Source: Phormidesmis priestleyi (GTDB taxonomy: Bacteria; Cyanobacteriota; Cyanobacteriia; Phormidesmidales; Phormidesmidaceae). Taken from it: a stretch of DNA of 5,176 nt. The stretch covers positions 1 to 5,176 of the forward strand of contig QBMP01000026.1 of the NCBI GenBank assembly GCA_003242115.1, read 5' to 3'. The notes under the pieces are model-generated. The model ran no database searches, had not been told where the DNA came from, and worked only from the letters and a program-made list of their open reading frames with translations. The translations under genes and the position numbers were made by a program. Shown piece after piece: positions 1 through 3,893 of this stretch (the stretch's first letter is position 1; the number at the start of each line of letters is the position of its first letter).

Positions 1-325
1 GAAAAACACCCCGCACGTTATTAACTTCGTCGGCGCTGAGCAAAGGCGGGCCCAAGGCCGAGGCCGGGGCCACGTCAAGCCGATGCCGCTGAGCCCCGGC
101 GAAGTCAAAAGAATCTTTAAACAAACCCAAGAGCAAGCGCCCGTTGTCAAAATTGACATGGCTGCTGGTGATAAAATTACTGTGCTCTCCGGGCCGTTTA
201 AAGACTTCGAGGGTGAGGTCATTGATGTAAGCCCAGAGCGCAGTAAGCTCAAAGCCCTGCTCTCTATCTTCGGTCGCGACACCCCCGTTGAGCTTGAGTT
301 CAATCAAGTGAAAAAAGAAAGTTGA
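1..325 (+). CDS. nusG: Transcription termination/antitermination protein NusG, C-terminal part (5' end outside window)
   Basis: NusG binds RNA polymerase through its N-terminal domain and couples it to Rho or ribosomal protein S10 through a C-terminal KOW domain. The first complete codon is at position 2, and 107 residues are visible before the TGA stop. The frame is open upstream of the ATG at 83, so that ATG is internal. Visible residues 1-28 carry the end of the NGN domain (KNTPHVINFVGAE), then a basic Gly/Arg-rich linker (QRRAQGRGRGHVKPMPLS). The KOW domain follows, with the hallmark GDKITVLSGPFKDFEGEV and a closing hydrophobic strand (TPVELEFNQVKK). Bacterial NusG is usually about 180-210 residues, so roughly half is present. 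Position directly upstream of rplK is the usual bacterial order. No truncation or frameshift is seen in the visible part. Confidence 0.96.
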   Translation, partial: KNTPHVINFVGAEQRRAQGRGRGHVKPMPLSPGEVKRIFKQTQEQAPVVKIDMAAGDKITVLSGPFKDFEGEVIDVSPERSKLKALLSIFGRDTPVELEFNQVKKES

Positions 326-341
326 TTAGCCCCGCTGATTG

Positions 342-394
342 CTAGCTAACGACTAGCTAATTAACAGACAATGAACATGCAATTAACAGACAAT
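342..394. repeat. Short direct repeats in the nusG-rplK spacer (periods 11 and 22 bp)
   Basis: The 84-bp spacer contains CTAGCTAA twice (342-349 and 353-360, period 11) and then AATTAACAGACAAT twice (359-372 and 381-394, period 22). The two repeat pairs overlap at AA 359-360. GCTAG at 341-345 can also pair with CTAGC at 353-357. I see no convincing promoter or terminator in this spacer. The function is unknown. It may be replication slippage, or the leader of rplK, where L1 autoregulates in other bacteria, but no L1-target motif was recognised. Confidence 0.8.
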
Positions 395-409
395 TAGTAG
401 AGTTATTCA

Positions 410-832
410 ATGGCAAAGAAGGTAGTTGCGCTCATTAAGCTAGCGATTCCCGCTGGTAAGGCGAACCCTGCGCCCCCGATTGGCCCAGCGTTGGGTCAGC
501 ATGGGGTCAATATCATGGCGTTCTGTAAAGATTACAACGCCAGAACCGCTGAGAAAGCAGGCTTGATTGTGCCGGTCGAAATTTCTGTGTTTGAAGACAG
601 AAGCTTCACCTTCATTCTCAAAACGCCGCCCGCGTCCGTTTTGATCAAAAAAGCTGCGAAAATTGAGAAGGGATCTGGCAATCCTAAAGTTGACAAGGTA
701 GGCTCTATTACCCGCGCTCAGCTCAAAGAAATTGCCGAAATGAAAATGCCTGACCTCAACGCTAACGACGTTGAAATGGCGATGAATATCATTGAAGGCA
801 CCGCTCGTAATATGGGCGTAGAAGTTAAGTAG
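410..832 (+). CDS. rplK: 50S ribosomal protein L11
   Basis: L11 (140 residues; family about 141) binds 23S rRNA helices 43-44 at the base of the L7/L12 stalk, where translation factors and thiopeptide antibiotics act. The N-terminal domain (about 1-70) has the proline-rich helix [17 protein letters not shown] at residues 20-36, with the prolines known to matter for thiostrepton binding (P23, P26). The C-terminal RNA-binding domain (about 76-140) shows [18 protein letters not shown] and ends in [16 protein letters not shown]. The ATG gives the standard MAKKV start. No good Shine-Dalgarno precedes it; only a weak GTAGAG lies about 8 nt upstream, which is common in cyanobacteria. It lies 84 bp after nusG and 83 bp before rplA, and is probably co-transcribed with both. 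Confidence 0.98.
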   Translation: MAKKVVALIKLAIPAGKANPAPPIGPALGQHGVNIMAFCKDYNARTAEKAGLIVPVEISVFEDRSFTFILKTPPASVLIKKAAKIEKGSGNPKVDKVGSITRAQLKEIAEMKMPDLNANDVEMAMNIIEGTARNMGVEVK

Positions 833-915
833 CCGCCCTCAAGTAAAACCGCTTAAGTAAAAAACACTACCGGGGGAGAGGCTAACGCTTCGCTAATAAC
901 CCCAAGAGAAAACCA

Positions 916-1641
916 ATGGCCAAAAAACTCTCAAAGCGCATGAAAGCGCTGCAAGAAAAAATTGAAGACCGCAGCTATCAGCCAGTTGAAGCAGTTGCAC
1001 TGCTAAAAGAAACCGCGAGCGCAAAGTTTTCTGAAACGGCAGAAGCGCACATTCGCTTAGGCATCGATCCCAAGTACACCGATCAGCAAATCAGAACGAC
1101 TGTGGCTTTGCCTAAAGGCACAGGGCAAGACGTGAGAGTTGCGGTAGTCGCGCGCGGCGAAAAAGTGACTGAAGCGACTGAAGCGGGCGCGTCGATCGCG
1201 GGTTCCGAAGAGCTGATTGATGAAATTGGCAAAGGCATGATGGATTTTGATGTACTGGTGGCCACCCCAGACATGATGCCCAAAGTCGCTAGGCTCGGTC
1301 GGGTGCTTGGGCCCCGTGGACTGATGCCTTCGCCCAAAGGCGGCACCGTCACCTTTGACCTTGCTAAGGCCATTCAAGAATTTAAAGCGGGTAAGCTAGA
1401 GTTTCGCGCGGATCGAACCGGCATTGTCCACGTTAAGTTTGGCAAGGCCGACTTTACCGCCGAAGCGCTGCTAGAAAACCTCAAAGCCCTTCAGGAGACG
1501 ATTGATCGCAATCGGCCCTCAGGTGCTAAAGGTCGCTTCTGGCGCACGGTTTCTATCTCAATGACGCAAGGACCTTCTATTTCGGTAGATGTGCAGGCAC
1601 TGCGTGATCTAAAGATGGCAGATCTTAAAGGTGCTGACTAA
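916..1641 (+). CDS. rplA: 50S ribosomal protein L1
   Basis: L1 (241 residues; bacterial L1 is about 229-240) forms the mobile L1 stalk that helps expel deacylated tRNA from the E site. In other bacteria it represses its own operon by binding the rplK leader. Domain I is built from both ends of the chain: an N-terminal part with [20 protein letters not shown] and a C-terminal part with [20 protein letters not shown]. Domain II is inserted between them and contains the L1 signature, [24 protein letters not shown], at about residues 122-145. The ATG start gives MAKKLSKR, with only a weak purine run (AAGAGA, 904-909) upstream. In the rplK-rplA spacer, GGGG (873-876) could pair with CCCC (900-903) just before the start, a weak structure of unknown meaning. 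Confidence 0.98.
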   Translation: MAKKLSKRMKALQEKIEDRSYQPVEAVALLKETASAKFSETAEAHIRLGIDPKYTDQQIRTTVALPKGTGQDVRVAVVARGEKVTEATEAGASIAGSEELIDEIGKGMMDFDVLVATPDMMPKVARLGRVLGPRGLMPSPKGGTVTFDLAKAIQEFKAGKLEFRADRTGIVHVKFGKADFTAEALLENLKALQETIDRNRPSGAKGRFWRTVSISMTQGPSISVDVQALRDLKMADLKGAD

Positions 1642-1738
1642 ACAGATGGATAAGTAGCGGAATAAACCGTTTTTAACAGACGTTTTTAGCCCAAGCTTTT
1701 TGTTCTAAACTTTTCAGTCAAAACTCTGATAAGATTTT

Positions 1739-1770
1739 AAGGCTGTAATAAACAAGCCTTTAGATTTTTT
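1739..1770 (+). terminator. Possible weak intrinsic terminator after rplA
   Basis: AAGGCT (1739-1744) pairs with AGCCTT (1755-1760) as six perfect base pairs, with two more possible past a bulged A1754. The hairpin is followed after four bases by a run of six T (1765-1770). If active, it would partly separate the nusG-rplK-rplA transcript from rplJL. The short stem and the gap before the T run make it weak. Confidence 0.4.
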
Positions 1771-1800
1771 GCTTATGCTTCAATCTCAAAATTGAATATA

Positions 1801-1878
1801 GCGACCAGAGACAGTAGGTGCTCTTTAGAAATCGATAGCCGATTTATCTAAGCAGCTTAATTTCCTGCCGAGGTGTGC
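1801..1878 (+). promoter_or_regulatory. Ribosomal protein L10 leader (autoregulatory RNA for rplJL)
   Basis: The segment has the conserved elements of the bacterial L10 leader family: an AGAGACAGTAGGTGCT strand (1807-1822) and a TTAATTTCCTGCCGAGGT strand (1857-1874). GUAGG (1814-1818) pairs with CCUGC (1864-1868), and UGCU (1819-1822) with AGCA (1851-1854). An apical hairpin AAAUCG/CGAUUU (1829-1834/1840-1845) caps the structure. ACC (1804-1806) pairs with GGU (1872-1874) to close the base, extendable by GCG/UGC (1801-1803/1876-1878) past a bulged G1875. The unpaired AGAGACA/CGA between core and base has the layout of the kink-turn that the L10-L12 complex recognises in rRNA and in its own mRNA. 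Known role of the family: excess L10(L12) binds here and lowers rplJL expression. Confidence 0.92.
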
Positions 1879-1930
1879 GGTTGAAGCATTGCTTGCGTTC
1901 GGTAAGCACTTTTTCGATCCGTTGGCCTCG
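1869..1930 (+). promoter_or_regulatory. Predicted antiterminator hairpin of the rplJ leader
   Basis: CGAGGU (1869-1874) pairs with GCCUCG (1925-1930). The stem continues after an internal loop with CGG/CCG (1878-1880/1919-1921) and UUGAA/UUCGA (1881-1885/1913-1917). It is capped by UGCUUGC/GUAAGCA (1890-1896/1902-1908) around a five-base loop. The 5' strand reuses GGU (1872-1874) from the base of the L10-binding structure, and the 3' strand uses the first six bases of the terminator stem. The three structures are therefore mutually exclusive, as an attenuation switch requires. This is a hand-drawn fold without energies. Confidence 0.7.
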
Positions 1931-1957
1931 ATTCTGGTAAGTGAATCGGGGCTTTTT
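1925..1957 (+). terminator. Attenuator terminator upstream of rplJ
   Basis: GCCUCGAUUC (1925-1934) pairs with GAAUCGGGGC (1943-1952). This gives a ten-base-pair stem with one G-U pair and an eight-base loop, followed immediately by five T (1953-1957). It is a typical intrinsic terminator lying inside the leader, 82 bp before the rplJ start. It is most likely a regulated attenuator, not an operon end, because the L10 leader sits just upstream. Confidence 0.85.
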
Positions 1958-1958
1958 A

Positions 1959-2018
1959 ATGTCTGCAAACTTAACCTCTGCAACAGCTAAACTCAACCAA
2001 AAAAATAACGAAATCTAA
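1959..2018 (+). other. Possible 19-codon upstream ORF between attenuator and rplJ
   Basis: ATG at 1959 opens a frame reading MSANLTSATAKLNQKNNEI before a TAA stop at 2016-2018, 21 bp ahead of the rplJ start. The only Shine-Dalgarno-like sequence is GGGG (1948-1951), which is inside the terminator stem. It may be chance. If translated, it would place a ribosome just upstream of the rplJ initiation site. Confidence 0.2.
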
Positions 2019-2023
2019 CTAAA

Positions 2024-2033
2024 AAGGAGGTGA
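2024..2033 (+). promoter_or_regulatory. Full-length Shine-Dalgarno sequence of rplJ
   Basis: AAGGAGGTGA is a complete match to the complement of the 16S rRNA 3' end. GGAGG ends nine bases before the ATG at 2040. It is much stronger than anything before rplK or rplA. A second ATG at 2035, only four bases after GGAGG and in another frame, opens a six-codon frame ending at 2055. The L10 protein family supports 2040 (MGRTLADK) as the real start. Confidence 0.9.
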
Positions 2034-2039
2034 GATGAA

Positions 2040-2567
2040 ATGGGAAGAACGCTAGCAGATAAGCAACAGATTGTGAGCGATCTAAAGGCGCTTTTAGAAG
2101 TGTCGGAATCGGCCTTTGTGATCAACTACCAAGGTCTTTCGGTCGCTCAAATTAGCGATTTGCGCACTCGGCTCAGAGAATCTGGCACGGTCTGCAAAAT
2201 CTCTAAAAACACGCTGCTGAAACGGGCCATTGATGGCCAGGAGCAGTGGCAACCTCTGGAGTCTTTGCTTGCCGGCACAACAGCAGTGGTGCTCACCCAA
2301 GAAGACATTGGTTCGGCGGTTAAAGCCTACAAAAAGTTTCAGAAAGATACCAAGAAAACTGAGCTGGTTGGCGGCGTCCTAGAAGGCAAGCTGTTAGGCC
2401 CACAAGACGCTGAAGCGCTGGCTGATTTGCCGACTAAAGATGAGCTGTATGCGAAAATTGCGATCGCTATCAACGCTGTCGCTACTAAAGTCGCTCTGGG
2501 CATCAAAGAAGTCCCGGCTTCGATTGGTCGCGGCATCAAAGCTTATGCCGAAAAAGGCGAAGAGTAA
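2040..2567 (+). CDS. rplJ: 50S ribosomal protein L10
   Basis: L10 (175 residues; usual for the family) anchors the L7/L12 dimers to 23S rRNA at the stalk base. The L10(L12) complex also represses its own operon through the leader RNA. The N-terminal RNA-binding domain (about 1-130) has the typical MGRTLADKQQIVSDLKALL start, then the strand AFVINYQGLSV, the motif LRTRLRESGTVCKISKNTLLKRAI at about 42-65 and GTTAVVLTQEDIGSAVKAY. The C-terminal helix that binds L12 dimers is visible as LPTKDELYAKIAIAINAVATKVALGIKEVP, running to the end. HIP1 (2460-2467) lies inside the coding region and encodes part of this helix. rplL follows after 91 bp. Confidence 0.98.
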   Translation: MGRTLADKQQIVSDLKALLEVSESAFVINYQGLSVAQISDLRTRLRESGTVCKISKNTLLKRAIDGQEQWQPLESLLAGTTAVVLTQEDIGSAVKAYKKFQKDTKKTELVGGVLEGKLLGPQDAEALADLPTKDELYAKIAIAINAVATKVALGIKEVPASIGRGIKAYAEKGEE

Positions 2568-2644
2568 GCGATTTATCGCCCAGATTCAGTCAATTTTAGC
2601 CAACTTTCAATTCATCGTTCCACTTATTTCCATTCCATTACTTT

Positions 2645-2650
2645 AAGGAG
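2645..2650 (+). promoter_or_regulatory. Shine-Dalgarno sequence of rplL
   Basis: AAGGAG lies eight bases before the ATG at 2659. A good ribosome-binding site fits the need to make several L7/L12 copies per L10. Confidence 0.85.
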
Positions 2651-2658
2651 AGACATTC

Positions 2659-3042
2659 ATGTCTACTGCAACTGACGAAATTCTCGAAAAGCTAAAAACC
2701 CTCTCCCTGCTCGAAGCATCTGAGCTGGTTTCTCAAATTGAGGAGGCGTTTGGCGTCAGCGCCGCTGCCCCAGTTGGCGGCATGATGATGGCTGGCCCCG
2801 GCGCACCTGCTGAAGAAGTCGAAGAGAAAACTGAATTCGACGTAGTGTTGGATGAAGTTCCTGGCGATAAGAAAATCGCTATCTTGAAAGCCGTGCGCAC
2901 GATGACCGGACTGGGCCTGAAAGAAGCAAAGACAATGGTGGAATCGGCTCCTATCAACGTGAAAGAAGCCGTGCCCAAAGATGCGGCTGAAGAAGCGAAG
3001 AAAACGCTTGAAGATGCGGGCGCTAAAGTCACGGTTAAGTAA
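2659..3042 (+). CDS. rplL: 50S ribosomal protein L7/L12
   Basis: L7/L12 (127 residues; bacterial range about 120-130) is the multicopy acidic stalk protein that recruits EF-Tu, EF-G, IF2 and release factors. The N-terminal dimerisation domain (about 1-33) reads [20 protein letters not shown] and binds the L10 C-terminal helix. A flexible Ala/Gly/Pro/Met-rich hinge spans about 34-56 ([20 protein letters not shown]). The globular C-terminal domain starts at [20 protein letters not shown] and contains the factor-binding segment [20 protein letters not shown], ending in [13 protein letters not shown]. It is the last gene of the ribosomal unit and is followed by a strong terminator. In cyanobacteria rpoB usually lies elsewhere, and none is seen here. 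Confidence 0.98.
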   Translation: MSTATDEILEKLKTLSLLEASELVSQIEEAFGVSAAAPVGGMMMAGPGAPAEEVEEKTEFDVVLDEVPGDKKIAILKAVRTMTGLGLKEAKTMVESAPINVKEAVPKDAAEEAKKTLEDAGAKVTVK

Positions 3043-3066
3043 ACCTACGTATTTTCTAGGTAGGCA

Positions 3067-3087
3067 ATGCGTAGACGATGCGTAGAC
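3067..3087. repeat. Tandem 10-mer (period 11) downstream of rplL
   Basis: ATGCGTAGAC occurs at 3067-3076 and again at 3078-3087, in the 3' untranslated region between the rplL stop and its terminator. No function is apparent. The 11-bp period matches the CTAGCTAA pair found before rplK. Confidence 0.75.
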
Positions 3088-3116
3088 AGCTTCTAGAAAA
3101 ACATCTGAAAAGTTAG

Positions 3117-3146
3117 AAGGAGCTGGCAATGCTAGCTCCTTTTTTT
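3117..3146 (+). terminator. Intrinsic terminator of the ribosomal protein operon
   Basis: AAGGAGCT (3117-3124) pairs perfectly with AGCTCCTT (3134-3141). Three more pairs, including one G-U, extend the stem to a three-base loop (AAT, 3128-3130). A run of seven T (3140-3146) overlaps the end of the 3' arm. The hairpin lies 74 bp after the rplL stop. CTTCTA (3090-3095) could instead pair with TAGAAG (3114-3119) and compete with the base of the stem, but the terminator is the stronger structure. Confidence 0.92.
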
Positions 3147-3433
3147 GCTTTAAACCTGCTTTGAATCTAATTGAAGTTATGCGGTTTGAATGCGATCGCA
3201 TTCAAACCGCATAACTTCGTTATCAGACTCACTGCTTGGGGATACATAAAGCAATAACGAATTTCATTGCCTGCTCATATGGGTTCTCAAAGCTCTTTTG
3301 GCCGAGCACTGTGGCAAGTATTTGCAGAGCAATATTATGCAGCAGTGGGAGGCGCTCCCCGTTTTTGTCGGGGCTTTGAGCTGGGATCTGAACGCCTCGC
3401 AGACAAAAAATCAGCCTCAATGGACAATCTAAA
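3147..3433. other. Gene-poor stretch between the rplL terminator and the cheR remnant
   Basis: Apart from the palindrome, the stretch has no recognised feature. A frame open from 3258 has an ATG at 3279 and gives a 52-codon product (MGSQSSFGRALWQVFAEQ at its start). It stops at 3435-3437, overlapping the next ATG (3434) as ATGA, an arrangement typical of translational coupling. No Shine-Dalgarno precedes it, and I do not recognise the protein. On the minus strand, 3420-3229 is also open, from a TTG, for 63 codons. A five-base-pair hairpin, CCCCG/CGGGG (3357-3361/3369-3373), lies inside. It could be decayed coding sequence, but nothing identifies its source. Confidence 0.5.
3173..3218. repeat. 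Perfect 46-bp palindrome centred on HIP1 (GCGATCGC)
   Basis: Two 23-bp arms are exact reverse complements with no spacer; the centre lies between 3195 and 3196. The left arm starts GAAGTTATGCGGTTTGAA, and the centre is the HIP1 octamer at 3192-3199. The bases just outside (T3172/G3219) do not pair as DNA. As RNA it would form a stem of about 21 bp. No T tract follows on the plus strand, so it is not an ordinary plus-strand terminator. It may be a repetitive extragenic palindrome or a small mobile or structural element. Confidence 0.97.
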
Positions 3434-3859
3434 ATGAACTATTTCAAGACAATACAAGCTGAAGAAGTTGAAGAATTGTTTCAGCAAAAAGCTAGGCTTG
3501 ATCCGAAATCTGTAGGATCAGAACCTATCGTACGCGCTGTAAAAAAAGGGCTTCGCACTAGCGAAATGCAGGGGCTTCATGGTCATCCTGTGGGTTTGCG
3601 CGCATCACCGGCTTTGTTTGAAGCGCTAGTCGAACTGATTGTTGTACGTGAAACTAGCTGCTTTCGCAATCGGGCGTCTTTTACATTTTTACGGCGGTGG
3701 GTAGCGCAAGATTGGCCTCAGATACAATCGATCAATCGGCTATTGGGAGTACTGAGTATGCCTCGCTCGATTGGTGAAGAGCCTTACTCAATCGCAATTA
3801 GCCTGTTAGAAAAAGGGCTGATCTTAGGTAAGTTTCATACCCTCATGACCAAAAATTAA
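3434..3859 (+). pseudogene. Truncated CheR-type (WspC-like) protein-glutamate methyltransferase remnant
   Basis: CheR enzymes transfer methyl groups from S-adenosylmethionine to glutamates of chemoreceptors. This 141-codon frame matches the N-terminal helical domain of WspC-like CheR proteins (EEVEELFQQKARLDPKSVGS, then FEALVELIVVRETSCFRNRA). It then enters the SAM domain at RLLGVLSMPRSIGEEPYSIAI, about residues 104-124, and ends 17 residues later. Full-length CheR is about 270 residues or more, so most of the catalytic domain is missing. The 34 bp before the next gene cannot hold it. Conserved positions also look damaged: the usual CS(T/S)GEEPYS motif reads RSIGEEPYS, and the usual ET-FFR motif reads ETSCFRN. 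It is most likely a non-functional relic. A short functional protein is possible but less likely. The start is uncertain, with no Shine-Dalgarno. Confidence 0.75.
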
Positions 3860-3880
3860 GAAAGCAATCAATTAAACACC

Positions 3881-3888
3881 AGTAGGTG
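3881..3888 (+). promoter_or_regulatory. Partial Shine-Dalgarno deciding the kinase start
   Basis: AGTAGGTG includes AGGTG, part of the full Shine-Dalgarno sequence, and ends five bases before the ATG at 3894. The frame has an in-frame stop at 3873-3875 and no other ATG between, so 3894 is the only reasonable start upstream of the receiver domain. Confidence 0.55.
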
Positions 3889-3893
3889 CTTCA

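Larger units (their letters stand above)
1642..2039 (+). other. rplA-rplJ intergenic region carrying the rplJL leader
   Basis: This 398-bp gene-free stretch is filled by regulatory RNA. In order it holds an AT-rich segment (1642-1738), a weak terminator-like hairpin (1739-1770), the L10-binding leader (1801-1878), an antiterminator (1869-1930) that competes with a strong terminator hairpin (1925-1957), a possible 19-codon upstream ORF (1959-2018), and the rplJ ribosome-binding site. A promoter for an independent rplJL transcript would have to lie around 1690-1800. Candidates are TTGCTT (1769-1774) with TTGAAT (1792-1797) at 17-bp spacing, or an extended -10, TGATAAGAT (1727-1735). Both are poor matches, so I do not annotate either as a promoter. 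Confidence 0.85.

Noticed and set aside
342..394. CRISPR array
   Set aside because: There are only two copies of each short repeat, no uniform spacers and no cas genes.
1057..1377. Minus-strand open frames of about 100 codons inside rplA
   Set aside because: They lie wholly antisense to a well-conserved L1 gene and resemble no known protein; they are shadows of its codon use.
1673..1681. Third copy of TTAACAGAC, also in the nusG-rplK repeats
   Set aside because: A nine-base match elsewhere in the window is expected by chance; only the closely spaced 14-bp pair before rplK is notable.
2440..2646. 68-codon plus-strand frame overlapping the rplJ 3' end
   Set aside because: It is out of frame within rplJ and runs into the spacer; there is no ribosome-binding site or recognisable protein.
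2692..3201. 169-codon minus-strand frame across rplL and its terminator
   Set aside because: It is antisense to rplL, crosses the terminator hairpin and half of the palindrome, and its composition (Phe/His/Arg-rich) is typical of a shadow frame.
3357..3373. CCCCG/CGGGG hairpin as a terminator
   Set aside because: The stem has only five pairs and no T tract follows on the plus strand; it lies within an open frame on both strands.
3229..3420. 63-codon minus-strand frame next to the palindrome
   Set aside because: It needs a TTG start with no ribosome-binding site, and I recognise no family; it competes with an equally unsupported plus-strand frame.
3880..3890. CAGTAGGTGCT before the kinase, identical to 11 bases of the L10 leader (1812-1822)
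   Set aside because: An 11-base match is expected a few times by chance in 5 kb, and the partner strand CCTGCCGAGGT and the kink-turn are absent here.
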